Source: Sphingomonas sp.
Lineage (GTDB): Bacteria; Pseudomonadota; Alphaproteobacteria; Sphingomonadales; Sphingomonadaceae
DNA length: 64,000 bases
NCBI RefSeq assembly: GCF_017744835.1
Contig: NZ_JAGIAM010000004.1
Span: 310,001-374,000 of the forward strand
Direction: 5' to 3'
The notes under the pieces were generated by a model. It was not told where the DNA came from. It saw nothing but the letters and a program-made list of their open reading frames with translations, and made no database searches. Shown one piece after another: positions 48,757 through 58,189 of this stretch; position 1 is the stretch's first letter, and each line of letters starts with the position of its first letter. Position numbers and translations under genes: made by a program.

Positions 48757-48957
48757 ATCCGCAATCTGGGGGCAGCAAGGGCGCCCCGCTATGGTCGCTA
48801 TTGGGGCGTGAGCTGACGTTGGCCCCTCAGGTCGCCGGTCCGGCGGCAATGCGCGCTAGAGTCGGACGTCTGACGTCGCGGCGACGCTGCTCGAAAGCGA
48901 ACGCAGGTTGCGTAGCATCTCAACGATCGTGAAACTATGAGCGCCTAAGCTTAGCAC

Positions 48958-49272
48958 GTGTCGAGCAGATATCCCTATCGGTCTCACAGGCGGCGTCGGC
49001 GGCGGGATGAACCGCCTTTCGCATATACCATCGCATCCGCAGCAATCATCTTCGGCCTGATTGTCTTCTTTGGTGCACCGGAGGCTCAACGCAGGTGGGC
49101 AGTCGCGCAGATGACGCCAGAGCAACGCGAGGTCGTGGAGCGGTCCGTGTACTATCGAAACTGTGACGCCGCCCGCGCGGCGGGTGCCGCTCCTATTGAG
49201 CGAGGCGAACCAGGTTACCGCGAGGAGATGGACGGCGACAGCGACGGAACGGCTTGCGAGCCATACTACTGA
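48958..49272 (+). CDS. Excalibur calcium-binding domain protein
   Basis: 104 residues with a GTG start. An arginine-rich N terminus and one membrane helix (TIASAAIIFGLIVFFG) precede a C-terminal Excalibur domain (PF05901): YYRNCDAARAAGAAPI, then REEMDGDSDGTACEPYY with its DxDxDG calcium motif. Such proteins are extracytoplasmic and often sit on nucleases or alone. It is the only plus-strand gene in this part of the element. Confidence 0.8.
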   Translation: MSSRYPYRSHRRRRRRDEPPFAYTIASAAIIFGLIVFFGAPEAQRRWAVAQMTPEQREVVERSVYYRNCDAARAAGAAPIERGEPGYREEMDGDSDGTACEPYY

Positions 49273-49400
49273 GTACCCTGCAGCAGTCCGCGATTCCGCC
49301 CCCGTTTTCCCTCGCAACAACCGGAGGATGAAGGCGAACGGGTATCAGCCTTGTGCCGGGCGGTGGCGCGCTAGGGGCTTCGATGTCCCGCACCGGGTGG

Positions 49401-49643
49401 TTAGCGGACGTTCCCTCGCGCGGCCCTTGCTCGCTTAATCCGCTTCATATTTCGTCGAAGATCGAGAGCCATGATCCACCGGGAAACGGCTCCGGCGCCC
49501 AAGAGAAAGCCAGCAAGCAAGGCGACGCGATCCCAGGGCGAAATGCGGTCTTTCAGCAACTCATTCGCGTAACCGACATAGAGGCACGCCGCTATGAATA
49601 CCGCGCCCGCAAGGGCCAACGTGAGTTGAGTTCGCGAGATCAT
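49401..49643 (-). CDS. Small membrane protein, unknown
   Basis: 80 residues from the ATG at 49643 (MISRTQLTLALAGAVFIAAC); a GTG at 49667 is an alternative. Two hydrophobic segments followed by a strongly basic tail (RRNMKRIKRARAARG). Unknown role. Confidence 0.5.
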   Translation of the reverse strand: MISRTQLTLALAGAVFIAACLYVGYANELLKDRISPWDRVALLAGFLLGAGAVSRWIMALDLRRNMKRIKRARAARGNVR

Positions 49644-49822
49644 CAATCGCACAATGCCGGACCACACCCAATGTCCGCAAGCGGGGCGTTAGCCGACAGG
49701 CTGCTTTTCGGAATCTACTTCCGGCGCTGGAACGACCCACTTCGGGGCGCTTGCCGAAGGGCTGCTTCGTGAGTGTACGACCTAGCGCTCCCGCGCTTTG
49801 GGGCGCGGGAGCGCCTGGCCGT

Positions 49823-50143
49823 CTAGTCGGCCGGGTTCCAGATGATCGCGAAGGCGTCGTCGTCGTCCTGGCCGGCGGCGCGGCCGAGGTTGGCGTAGAG
49901 CCGGCGCGGGCCGAACTCGGGCGCGGCGAGGCTCAGCGACACATAATCCTTGCCGGACATCTCGCCGCGCCGGACCCAGCCGGCACCGACCTCGACGCCG
50001 CCGGCCGAGACCCGATAGTCGGGCTGGGTGTCCGAGCTCTTCGAGCGGTTGGGCAGGATTTCGATCTCGGTGCGGATCGAGAGCGTCTTGAGCTGGCCCT
50101 TGAAGCCTTCTCCGTCGCGGGTGACATAGCCAATAGCGGGCAT
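49823..50143 (-). CDS. DUF736 protein
   Basis: 106 residues. It begins MPAIGYVTRDGEGFKGQLKT and ends with SLAAPEFGPRRLYANLG, the DUF736 (PF05284) pattern. The family is found almost only on plasmids and ICEs next to ParB and ArdC genes; its function is unknown. It is alone here, with a long non-coding gap upstream. Confidence 0.85.
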   Translation of the reverse strand: MPAIGYVTRDGEGFKGQLKTLSIRTEIEILPNRSKSSDTQPDYRVSAGGVEVGAGWVRRGEMSGKDYVSLSLAAPEFGPRRLYANLGRAAGQDDDDAFAIIWNPAD

Positions 50144-50655
50144 CGTTCGTCTCCTTGGTTGCTCGCCCAGGCCGTTCCCGGGCGATGGGCGGACCGAAGG
50201 AACGGCACGAGCCGGGACGCGAACCCGACAGGGCCGGAGCGAAGCGGAGGACCGGAGCGGACGCGCTTATTTGCAGCGAAGCGGCCGCGAGGAGCCGGCA
50301 AGCTCGAAGAGCGCCGGCGGGGAAATAAGCGCAGGCGCGATGGTTTGGCGGGCCGGCGGCCGTTCCAGGTCATGCGCCCAGGGAGCCGGAAACGGGTGCG
50401 TGCGCCACCTTTGGAGCAAGGGAGATGCCCGCTCGGCAAGCCGGATACCCGACGGCAGGCGTCCAGCACGGGCGGCCCGGGCTGCTGCGATCCGTTTCCG
50501 CGGATCGGGCGACAAGCCGCGCAAGGCTCGAGGCCGTGACCGCTGGCCCGGATGCGGCGGCATCGAAGGACGGGCCGCGGCACGGCGCTCGACGGGCGTG
50601 CGGCAAAAGGGGGCTGCAGCTGCGCGCGCGGGACATTCGGGCCCGCCGGCGCGCC
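50144..50655. other. Non-coding region with an inverted repeat
   Basis: 512 bases without a gene between DUF736 and the RES toxin gene. It contains the inverted repeat at 50263-50332 and several CCGGAGCG-like repeats. It should hold the DUF736 promoter. Confidence 0.45.
50263..50332. repeat. 10-base inverted repeat flanking a GC-rich spacer
   Basis: GCGCTTATTT and AAATAAGCGC are perfect inverted copies 50 bases apart. The AT-containing stems contrast with a very GC-rich spacer (with GCCGGC twice). It could be a partition or replication site, a protein-binding hairpin, or a small RNA structure; sequence does not decide. Confidence 0.35.
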
Positions 50656-51378
50656 TCAATCGGTCTCGACGATGCGGAACACCTCGCCCGACGCCGCGTC
50701 GCGGTAGAGGTCCACGCGCTTGCCGTCCCAGTGATAGTCGAGATGACGGCCCTGACGTGGGTTGCGCGCCAGGTCGGGATGGAAAAGGCCGACGCATTCG
50801 CCGCCGGCGTCGCGCAGGCTCGGATAGACCACCCCTTCGGCGCCCGCGCCGCGCAAGGCGGCGCCGAGCGCTCGGGCGGCGGCATGGTCGTCCGGATCGA
50901 GCACCGCGGCAAGGGCAGGCGCGCGCCCACGCAGGTCGTGCAGCTCGGCCCTCACATCGAGCAGGATCTCGCGGAACTGCGAGGTCCAGCCGGCCGGCTC
51001 GCGGGTGCGCGCCATGAAGCGCGCATGGTGGTGGATCGTCTCGAACAGCGCAGTCTGGAAGCGATTGGCGGCATAGAGCACCCCGTAGCTGCCGTCGGTG
51101 AAGCGGCTCGGCCGGTCGGTGCTCACATGCGTGAACGGTGCCATCAGGTAGCTGGCGCCTGGGCCCGCGACGCGGCGCGCGGGCGGCACAAGGTCGAGCG
51201 CGCCGATGGTCTCCATCAGCCGCGGATTGGTCTTCTGCTCGGCGGCGATGAGCAGCGGCCAGTCGGCGGGGTCGGCGATGTCCTCGAACAGGTCGATCGG
51301 CGGATAGAGGCTGCGGATGATCCGCACCGCGCCGTTCCATTCGACCCGCGCGCGCGCGATGCGCTCGGGCGCGATCAC
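50656..51378 (-). CDS. RES-domain toxin (NAD+ phosphorylase type)
   Basis: 240 residues with a GTG start overlapping the antitoxin stop. The RES domain (PF08808) is clear: the conserved Arg in VRIIRSLYPP, STDRPSRFTDGSYGVLYAAN, and ALFETIHHHARFM with the conserved Glu; the Ser lies in YPSLRDAGG. RES toxins break down NAD+ and are held by Xre/MbcA antitoxins. Its pairing with the upstream gene suggests stabilisation of the element. Confidence 0.87.
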   Translation of the reverse strand: MIAPERIARARVEWNGAVRIIRSLYPPIDLFEDIADPADWPLLIAAEQKTNPRLMETIGALDLVPPARRVAGPGASYLMAPFTHVSTDRPSRFTDGSYGVLYAANRFQTALFETIHHHARFMARTREPAGWTSQFREILLDVRAELHDLRGRAPALAAVLDPDDHAAARALGAALRGAGAEGVVYPSLRDAGGECVGLFHPDLARNPRQGRHLDYHWDGKRVDLYRDAASGEVFRIVETD

Positions 51379-51788
51379 CAGCCGCCGCGCTCCGCGTCGA
51401 GGTAGCGGCGCAGCCGCATGAGGTCGGTGAGTTCGCCGCCGAGCATGACGTCGAGCGCCGCGCGGCCGCCGAACGCCTCGTTCGCGGCCTTGATCCAGGC
51501 ATAGCCCCGCTGCGGCTCGCGAAAGATAAGCCGGAGCGCCTTGTGGATGCCCATGAGGTTGGAGAGGCGCGCCTTCTTGTCGCGGTCGAGCCGGCCCTGG
51601 TCGCCTGCCTTCCAGCGGCGATAGGTGCGCACCGGCATGTCGAGCAGGAGCGCCGCCTGTTCGTCGGTCAGGTCCCAGAGGCGGAAGAGGTTGACCACGG
51701 CGCGGAACATGGCGGCGCCTTCCGCGTCGGTGATCGGCTCGGGAACGAAAGGCGGGGGCGTCGTATCGACACGGTGCAGGGCGGTCAT
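51375..51788 (-). CDS. Xre/MbcA/ParS-type antitoxin
   Basis: 137 residues from the ATG at 51788. It contains the antitoxin pattern FRAVVNLFRLWDLTDEQAAL, then MPVRTYRRWKAG and, near the end, the toxin-binding DUF2384 region with MGIHKALRLIF and ALDVMLGGELTDLM. It overlaps the toxin gene by 4 bases, so the pair is translated together. It probably represses its own promoter just upstream. Confidence 0.87.
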   Translation of the reverse strand: MTALHRVDTTPPPFVPEPITDAEGAAMFRAVVNLFRLWDLTDEQAALLLDMPVRTYRRWKAGDQGRLDRDKKARLSNLMGIHKALRLIFREPQRGYAWIKAANEAFGGRAALDVMLGGELTDLMRLRRYLDAERGGW

Positions 51789-52060
51789 GCGCGATCTCCT
51801 TATGGCATCAAATAGGAGAAGTGCTGCCATTTGGCAATATATGCGGTGCCGTCAGGACCGCCGGCACCCTTGCCGCTTGGCGACCTCCGGATTGGGCGAC
51901 GGCAAATTCCGCGCGCCGCGGCGCATCGGGTCGGCCAGGCAGCGAGCCTGGCCCAAACGGCGCGGAGTGCTGTCCGCCCGATGCCCGCCGAGGCGCGCGG
52001 CCGGATTCTGGGGCCATGCACCAAGAAGGCGGGGCGGCAAGCCGCCCCGCCTCCAAAGGT

Positions 52061-53896
52061 TCAGGCCGCGAGCGCGAGCGGTTCGACCGGCTCGGTTTCG
52101 GGCGGCGAGGCGATGGCATCCGCGCCTGCCGCGGCGGGCGGCACCGGCGGCTCGGGCGGATCGGCGGGACGCCGTGCGGCCTCGGCGAGGCCGTGCGCGC
52201 GGACCGTGCCGACGCCGCCGCGCGGCGTGTAGGCGGCGGGCGGGAAAGCCATCCAGCGCGGCACCCAGCGTTCGCGTTGTTCGCGGCCGTTGGCGCCGGC
52301 GAGCGTGTCGGCGATGACGCGCTTCAAGGTCTTGCCCTTCTCGCCGGCATTGGCGGCAGCGACCTGGCTGTCCGCCACATCGGCAAGGATGGCGGCCAGC
52401 ACTTCGCGGTCGCGGATCAGCTCGAAGAAGGCGGGATCGGCTTGCCACCAGTCAGCCATGTCGAGGCCGAGATGGCACCCCAGTGCCTCGACCGCCGGGC
52501 TGCCGGCGGCAAGGCTTTCGCCCATGACCACGGCGACCACGTCCATGACGGCGGCCTCGGGCAGATCGAGCAGCCGCCAGAAGATCGCGGCGAGCGGGTC
52601 GCCGTCGATGTCCTCGGGCCTGCCCTCGACCACCGCCGGCTCGTCGGGCGAGAAGCCGAGCAGGGCGAGCACCGCGCGGCGGCGCTCGGCGAACAGCGTC
52701 TCGCCGCGCGAGGTCTCGACGCTTTGGCGGGTGTCGTCGCCGCGCGCCGTCTGTGCCTCGGCCTGCACGCGCCACAGGGGCGAGCCCGCAATGGCATGCG
52801 CGACCATCAGCCGGACCGCGACCTGCGGATGGCCGAGCAGCACCGCGCGCACGGCGGCATGGCGATGGAGGTCGAGATAGACCTGCAGCGGGCCACTGAC
52901 CTCGGGCCGCGGCGGCTTCGGCGCGGTGCCCGCCGGATCGCCCTTCCCGCCCGCGGCCAAGCGACGAGCTTCCTTGCGCGAAAGATAGCCTTCGTCGATG
53001 ACGACCTCGCCGTTCGCGCGCACGTCGATATAGACGCGCCCGCCCTTGCGCTTGGGTGCCTTCTCATATTCCCAGCTGTGGAAATGCTCGGCGGGCGGAA
53101 CGATCACGGCATCGCTCCAGCCGGCGTCGAGAAGGGCCTGGCGCCGCGCCGCGACGGCCTCGTTCTGCGCGCGCCAGAAGGCGTCGGCATCGGCGAAATA
53201 GCTATCGTCGCCGAACAGGTCGGAGACGGTCGCGAGCCCGCTTGCCGCCACGTCGAACAGCGCATGGGTGGTGCTGATCGACTGTCCGCCGAACAGCCAT
53301 GCCTTCAACTGGTAGCCGGTCGGGGCATAGGCGTCGGGGTCCTCGGCGAGCGCCAGCCATGCGCGCTGCTGGCTCTTGCTGGCGAGCGTCAGGTGGCGGA
53401 CGGTGGCGCGGTCGATTTCCTCGCGGGCGTACATCGCGCGGATGCGCGGCAGGAGGTTGCCGAGCGCGAGCACGCGGCGCACGGCAAGCTCGGGGAGGCC
53501 GAAGGTCGCGGCAATCTCGTCCACGGTACGGCCCGCCTTGACCAGCCGCGTGAAGGTCTCCCACCGAGTGACCTCGTCGGGGTCGAGCCGGGCGAGGTTC
53601 TCGATCAGAGAGGCCTCGATGGCGTCGGCGTCGTCACCCGCATCGAGAATCGCGCAAGGCACCGGCTCGGCCTGCCCCGCTTCCTCGGCGACGAGGCGCG
53701 CGGCGTGGAAGCGGCGGCTTCCGGCGAGGATTTCGAACGCGTCGCGTGCACCGTTCGGCCGCACGATCAGCGGCACGAGAATGCCGCGCGCGCGGATGGT
53801 CGGCAGGATGTCCGACACATCGGGCGGGCGGGTGGCGTGGCGCATATTGGCCTTGCTCACCGCCAGCTTGTCGAGGGGGACAAAATCGAGTTTCAT
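52061..53896 (-). CDS. ParB/Spo0J-family protein of a mobile element
   Basis: 611 residues from the ATG at 53896. The N-terminal half has the ParB nuclease-like fold and helix-turn-helix (ILVPLIVRPNGA, ILAGSRRFHAARL, ENLARLDPDEVTRWETFTRL, VDEIAATFGLPELAVRRVL). The long C-terminal half has no family I can name and is more typical of ICE ParB than chromosomal ParB. Its role may be partition or stabilisation of the excised circle. It starts 140 bases after the ArdC gene ends. Confidence 0.9.
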   Translation of the reverse strand: MKLDFVPLDKLAVSKANMRHATRPPDVSDILPTIRARGILVPLIVRPNGARDAFEILAGSRRFHAARLVAEEAGQAEPVPCAILDAGDDADAIEASLIENLARLDPDEVTRWETFTRLVKAGRTVDEIAATFGLPELAVRRVLALGNLLPRIRAMYAREEIDRATVRHLTLASKSQQRAWLALAEDPDAYAPTGYQLKAWLFGGQSISTTHALFDVAASGLATVSDLFGDDSYFADADAFWRAQNEAVAARRQALLDAGWSDAVIVPPAEHFHSWEYEKAPKRKGGRVYIDVRANGEVVIDEGYLSRKEARRLAAGGKGDPAGTAPKPPRPEVSGPLQVYLDLHRHAAVRAVLLGHPQVAVRLMVAHAIAGSPLWRVQAEAQTARGDDTRQSVETSRGETLFAERRRAVLALLGFSPDEPAVVEGRPEDIDGDPLAAIFWRLLDLPEAAVMDVVAVVMGESLAAGSPAVEALGCHLGLDMADWWQADPAFFELIRDREVLAAILADVADSQVAAANAGEKGKTLKRVIADTLAGANGREQRERWVPRWMAFPPAAYTPRGGVGTVRAHGLAEAARRPADPPEPPVPPAAAGADAIASPPETEPVEPLALAA

Positions 53897-54036
53897 CGGT
53901 CTCACTCCGTTTGCGAGTGCCGGTCCGTCCGTGGGTGGCAAGCCGGGACGGACCGGCTTTGGTCTGGCGGCGAAGCGCGCCGCCCGCGCCTGCCGCCGCC
54001 CGCGTATGGGCGGCGGAAGCTTGGCATGGGTTGGGG

Positions 54037-55032
54037 TCACGTCGCGCCGGCGCGCGTCGCGGGCTCGCGCGCGGCGCGCCATTCGCGGTGGCGGGAAAGC
54101 AGCCAGTCGGCGGCCTTGCTGGCGTGGGCGGCCGCGCGGAAGATCGCGCGATTGTCCTCGCGCAGCACGTCGAGCCAGCAGCCGAGATAGTCGGCATGGC
54201 GGACGGTCGGCACGATGCCGAGCGCGGCGCACAAGAAGGCCGAACCCATTTCGGCGACCAGTTCCTCGCGCGCATAGTCGCGGCTGCCGAAGGCGCCCGA
54301 CAGGTTGCGCGCGAGGCGCGAGGGGTGGCCGGTCGCATGGGTCAGTTCGTGCAGGCAGGTGCGGTGATAGTTGACCTGCTCGAAGAAGGCGGGTTGCGGC
54401 GGAACCTGCACATAGTCCGCGGACGGGACATAGAAGGCCTTTGCGCCGCCGATGCGGAAGCCAACGCCGCTCGCTGCGATCACTTCCTCGGCGACGGGCA
54501 CGATCTCGCGTTCGGGAAGCGGCACGGGTTCGGGCGCGAGGCCGGGGCGCAAGCCCTCGCACTGCGCGAGGTTGAACACGGTGAAGCGCTTGAGGAACGG
54601 AATGGCGCGGGCTTCCTCGCCGGCCTCGCGGGCGCGGGCCTTCTCCGCTTCGGGCGTGAACCGGTCGGCATAGACGACGGTGGTCCCGCGTTCGCCCTTG
54701 CGGACGTTGCCGCCGGCCTCGAGTGCCTGTTTGAAGGTCAGCCAGCCTTGGCTCGGGAAGCCCCGCTCGATGACCGCGCCCCAGAGAATGAGTATGTTGA
54801 TGCCGGAGTAGGTGCGGCCGGTGAGCGCGTTGCGCGGCAGGCCGGGCACGGGGGTCCCGCCTTCGACGCGGCCCCACGGCTGGACCCAAGGGAAGCGCCC
54901 GGCCTCAAGCTCGGCGACGATCCGGCGCGTGACCTCTTCATAGAGATTGGCGCGTGCCTCGGGGCGAGCCTGCGGCTGGGCGGCCCCGGGCTTCGGCTTC
55001 CGCGCGGCACGACGGTTGGGGGTTGCACGCAT
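54037..55032 (-). CDS. ArdC-type antirestriction protein
   Basis: 331 residues from the ATG at 55032. The N-terminal ssDNA-binding domain (NLYEEVTRRIVAELEAGRFP, then TGRTYSGINILILW) is followed by a zincin-like metallopeptidase domain with CLHELTHATGHPSRL (HExxH-like: HELTH). ArdC proteins protect incoming single-stranded DNA from restriction during conjugation. It is an early-transferred gene in this type of element, consistent with its position upstream of ParB. Confidence 0.9.
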   Translation of the reverse strand: MRATPNRRAARKPKPGAAQPQARPEARANLYEEVTRRIVAELEAGRFPWVQPWGRVEGGTPVPGLPRNALTGRTYSGINILILWGAVIERGFPSQGWLTFKQALEAGGNVRKGERGTTVVYADRFTPEAEKARAREAGEEARAIPFLKRFTVFNLAQCEGLRPGLAPEPVPLPEREIVPVAEEVIAASGVGFRIGGAKAFYVPSADYVQVPPQPAFFEQVNYHRTCLHELTHATGHPSRLARNLSGAFGSRDYAREELVAEMGSAFLCAALGIVPTVRHADYLGCWLDVLREDNRAIFRAAAHASKAADWLLSRHREWRAAREPATRAGAT

Positions 55033-55373
55033 TGCCTCGCCTCCTTCCCCGCCCACCCACAGGGCCTCCCCGGAAAGCGGGGGTGGGCGGCGAGGCGACC
55101 GGGAAGGCGCGGGCACCGAGCGGTGGCGGCACCCGCCAGGGCCGCAACGCAAGTGAAGGAGCCGGCCGCAGGCCGGCTTGCCGCCGCCGCGTCCGCGCCT
55201 AGGAGGGAGCGCCGCCCACTCCCGCGCATCCGGGAGAGGCCACAAGCAGCGCCGCCGCGCGCGAGCGCGGCGACCGCTTCACGCGCCAGTCGATCGTTAC
55301 CGAGGCAGAGATTCGCCTCGGCGGGGCTCGTAAGTGATCACACCCGCGCGTCATACGCCAATCCTCGGCTGAC

Positions 55374-55402
55374 GCAGGGGCGGGTTCGAATCCCGCCCCT
55401 GC
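55374..55402 (+). other. tRNA T-arm-like perfect hairpin
   Basis: GCAGGGGCGGG and CCCGCCCCTGC form an 11-base stem around TTCGAAT. GGTTCGAATCC is the T-arm signature of tRNA genes, but no acceptor 5' strand, D arm or anticodon arm is found upstream. It could be a tRNA 3'-end remnant, an attachment-site piece, or a structured RNA element. It sits where conjugation genes give way to decayed sequence. Confidence 0.4.
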
Positions 55403-55424
55403 AACAGCAGCAGAGGAGATCAGC

Positions 55425-55729
55425 ATGCTTCGACGACACCTCATCGCCTTCGCGGCGCTCGCCTGTTCGGCGATGCTCGCAGTACCGCGTTTGCCGCACC
55501 GCCGCCCTCACCGGAAATCGTTCATGCCCTATTGCATGCCGACGATGTGATCGCGCCGACGAATGCCGGCATCACCGTCGCGCCGGCAGCGATCGACGAG
55601 CCCGACGCGCCGGCCATTGGAAGTAGCGGGGGCTTCACTGCGCCGCAGCTCGCATCGATCGCTTCGCTCGCTACCGCCGAGCATCGCCAGCATGTCGACC
55701 CGGGGCGCGCCACCGATCGCAACATTTAA
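55425..55729 (+). pseudogene. Small secreted protein, frameshifted in the signal peptide
   Basis: AGAGGAG precedes an ATG at 55425, opening a signal peptide (MLRRHLIAFAALACSAMLA). Near 55482 the frame shifts: the other frame continues TAFAAPPPSPEIVHALLHAD and runs to the stop at 55729. Joined, they give a protein with a normal signal peptide and a mature part of about 80 residues. A single missing base (or two extra) near 55482-55483 explains the break. The protein family is unknown. Confidence 0.6.
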
Positions 55730-55755
55730 TCGGGCACCGAGCCCAGCAAGTTGAG

Positions 55756-55783
55756 GGCCGGGGAGCGATCCTCGGCCTTTTTT
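55756..55783 (+). terminator. Rho-independent terminator
   Basis: GGCCGGGGA and TCCTCGGCC pair (one G-U) around a GCGA tetraloop, followed by six T's (55778-55783). It lies 27 bases after the stop of the small secreted protein gene. Confidence 0.85.
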
Positions 55784-55887
55784 GCTGACGGTGGTCACCC
55801 GCCCCCGGCTCACCACCGACAGGACAAATGAGAATTCCCCGTCCGAATCAAGGAAGACGGGGAACCTGAAAACTCACAAGATAGGGC

Positions 55888-56187
55888 TCAGTCGATCGGC
55901 TGCGGATAGCAGCGGCCGTAGCAGAGCACGATGGGGCCTTCGTAGTACATCCACACCCGATCGTCCTGGCCGCTATCCGGCGGCGTCGGACAATAGATTT
56001 GTGCGATTTCCGCATCAAAGCAGGACACCGCACTGCTGTACCCTAGGCTCGCATAATAGTTGACGCAGCGAATCGCCACGTCGTGACAAAGCGGAGATGG
56101 CTGTGGCACTTCTTGTGCTTGCGCCACACCATTGAGCGCGAATAGGGCTGAGCACAGCAAAGCTATCTTACTTCCTGTCTTGGTCAT
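55888..56187 (-). CDS. Small secreted cysteine-rich protein
   Basis: 99 residues from the ATG at 56187. A signal peptide (IALLCSALFALNGVAQAQ) is followed by a mature domain of about 75 residues with six cysteines (SPLCHDVAIRC, VSCFDAE, YCPTPP, VLCYGRCYP), likely three disulphides. No family recognised. Convergent with the preceding pseudogene, with the terminator between them. Confidence 0.65.
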   Translation of the reverse strand: MTKTGSKIALLCSALFALNGVAQAQEVPQPSPLCHDVAIRCVNYYASLGYSSAVSCFDAEIAQIYCPTPPDSGQDDRVWMYYEGPIVLCYGRCYPQPID

Positions 56188-56330
56188 CAGTCCGACTCCC
56201 CTTGTTATCCAGTCGATAGACTTCGCTCATCGATCGACCGAGTCAACAATGAAACAGTCTCAGCGGTTGTTAACCAGGCGAAGCGCTGACGGCGGTAACG
56301 AGCACCCCCGCTACCGACCACAACCACCCA

Positions 56331-57146
56331 ATGGCGTGGATCACCGACAGCCTTCGTCGTGCCATCGAGCGGATGAACCCTTTCACGCGCGGAGCCGACG
56401 CCTGCACCGCGCTCCCCGGCATCTTCACGCACCAGCTCGCGATCGCCGCCGACATGTCATCCGGCATGCTGCGGAAGGTCATCGCGATGCCCACGGAGGA
56501 CCGGGTCCGTGAATGGCGCGATTGGCAGGCCGACGAGGCCGCCATTGCGCTGATCGAAGCCGAGGAGCGGCGCCTCGGGCTCCACGGCCGAGTCCCTGCG
56601 CGGCAGCGGGGCGGCGCGCTGGTCCTGATCACCGCGCGCGAGCACGATGAGCCTCTCGACCCACGCACGTTCGGCAAGGGCGGCCTGTTCGCGGTCAATG
56701 TCCTGTCCCGCCGGCAGTTGCGCGCCGTCGATTGGGTCCGCGACTTGTCCAGCCCGGAATATGGCCAGCCCGCCATGTTCCAGGTGCAGGGTGACTGGCA
56801 GCAACAGCGCATCCACCCGAGCCGCGTCATCTGCTTCCGCGGCGCCGCGCTGCCCGCTGGATCGGCCGTCTCGGATGAAGAGGCATCATGGGGCGACAGC
56901 CGGCTTCTCCGCGTCTTCCGAGGTCCAGCGAAGCGACAACGCGCAGGACTGGTTCGCGGCACTGGTCAGGAAGGCCAAGCTGCTCCGCGTCGGCTTTCCC
57001 AACGTCACCGACTAGTCACGACCGACGAGGGGAAGGCCAAGCTAAAGGCCCGAGTCCAGACCATCGCCGAGGGCGAGAGCGTGCTGAACGCCACCGTGTT
57101 TGATGCCGGCGACGGCCATGGACTTCATGATCGCCGGCGCATGAGA
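56331..57146 (+). pseudogene. Broken phage portal-like gene (DUF1073)
   Basis: The frame from 56331 (MAWITDSLRRAIERMNPFTRG) matches DUF1073/PF06381, a phage portal-type family whose name in some databases also links it to anti-CBASS proteins: EDRVREWRDWQADEAAIALI, RTFGKGGLFAVNVLSR, QQRIHPSRVICFRGAALPAG. Around 56925 the frame breaks: the neighbouring frame continues DNAQDWFAALVRKAKLLRVG to 57015, and a third carries on KAKLKARVQTIAEGESVLNA. Full-length members are about 400-450 residues, so the 3' end is also lost. This is a prophage relic. Confidence 0.75.
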
Positions 57147-57929
57147 TGGCGATAGCCGCCCGTTGCCATTCTCCGCGCCTCGCCGACGAGACGGCGCACG
57201 CGGGAGCGCAGCGAGTCCGAACGGCCGCTCCAGTCGAGCAGGATGCGTTCCTCGCCGAACAGCGCGGCGCCGACCTCCCGGTGGCTGGCCCCCGCCGCTA
57301 GGGCGTCGTGGACGCGCAGCACCGCCAACCAGCGATCGATGCGGGGATCGGCGGGGAACAGCGACTTGGCAAAGCGGCCGTGTCGGCAGAGCTCGAGGAA
57401 GCGCCGGAGCGGCAGGATCCTGGTCTCGGCCGACTCGACGCCGAGCAGGCGATAATGAAGCAGCACCGCTTCCCCCCTCGCAATGCTGCCATCCTCGACG
57501 TCAATGCGGATGCGGTGCCACCCATCCGAGAGCACGGCGTGCTCGCGCCCGTCGGCGTCGGTTGCGATCGCCAACCAGGGAGCGAGGCGCTGCGTCCTGA
57601 TGCTGTCGGGGTCGGACGGGTCCGAGGGCACGGCGATGACGCGCAGCGTCCCCGGGTCGAGGTCGGCGTGCCAGATGATCCTGGCTTCGGGTGCGGCGCG
57701 TCCCGGGTCCTCGGCGAAAGTGGAGCCCCCATTGGACCGGGTCGGCGGCAGGCCCCGCCGGGGCAGCCCCGCGCGTTGCGTCGCTCGCGCGAGCATACCA
57801 GGCGATGTAGCCGGGATCGCGGCGCAGCCACTCCCACATGAGACCGGCACGGTCAATGCCCCGCAGGCGAGTATACTGTCCTCCGTCGCGCCACTGCGGA
57901 TCCAGTCTTTCTTGCCTATCCGCAGTCAT
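57125..57929 (-). pseudogene. DUF6499-DUF2285 gene with a one-base frameshift
   Basis: From the ATG at 57929 (MTADRQERLDPQWRDGGQYT) a DUF6499-type N terminus runs in frame to about 57720, reading WGLHFRRG; one base later the frame GSTFAEDPGRAAPEARIIWH continues through a complete DUF2285 domain (PF10074) to 57125. An extra T in a TTT run (57717-57719) explains the break: CACTTCGCC would read HFAEDP. The family is a regulator-like protein typically first in ICE backbones. Either the element lost it or the base is an error. Confidence 0.75.
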
Positions 57930-58189
57930 GCCGGTGCGGACAACTCGAATGCGACGTGCCAGGTTCTTCCGAGCACCGGCATATTGCCCCGGAGTGCTTG
58001 CGCCGTCTCCCGGTCGGCTTCGCGTACGTAACATCTTCTTTGCGTGAATTCAGCATGATACAGTGAAGCTTTCGCAGGAGTCGCCGGGAGACGGCCTGAG
58101 AACCCGTCCCCCAGCCCGCAGGTTTGGGAAAGGGCGGCCTCGGGGGATGCGGTGGCTTGAGACGCCGCCCGGGGCTGTGTTGCTGCCCG

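Noticed and set aside
55310..55410. Complete tRNA gene
   Set aside because: Only the T-arm-like hairpin is present; no acceptor 5' strand, D arm or anticodon arm could be found upstream.
56331..57146. Active anti-CBASS gene
   Set aside because: The family label is linked to such proteins, but the frame is broken and the catalytic region cannot be recognised.
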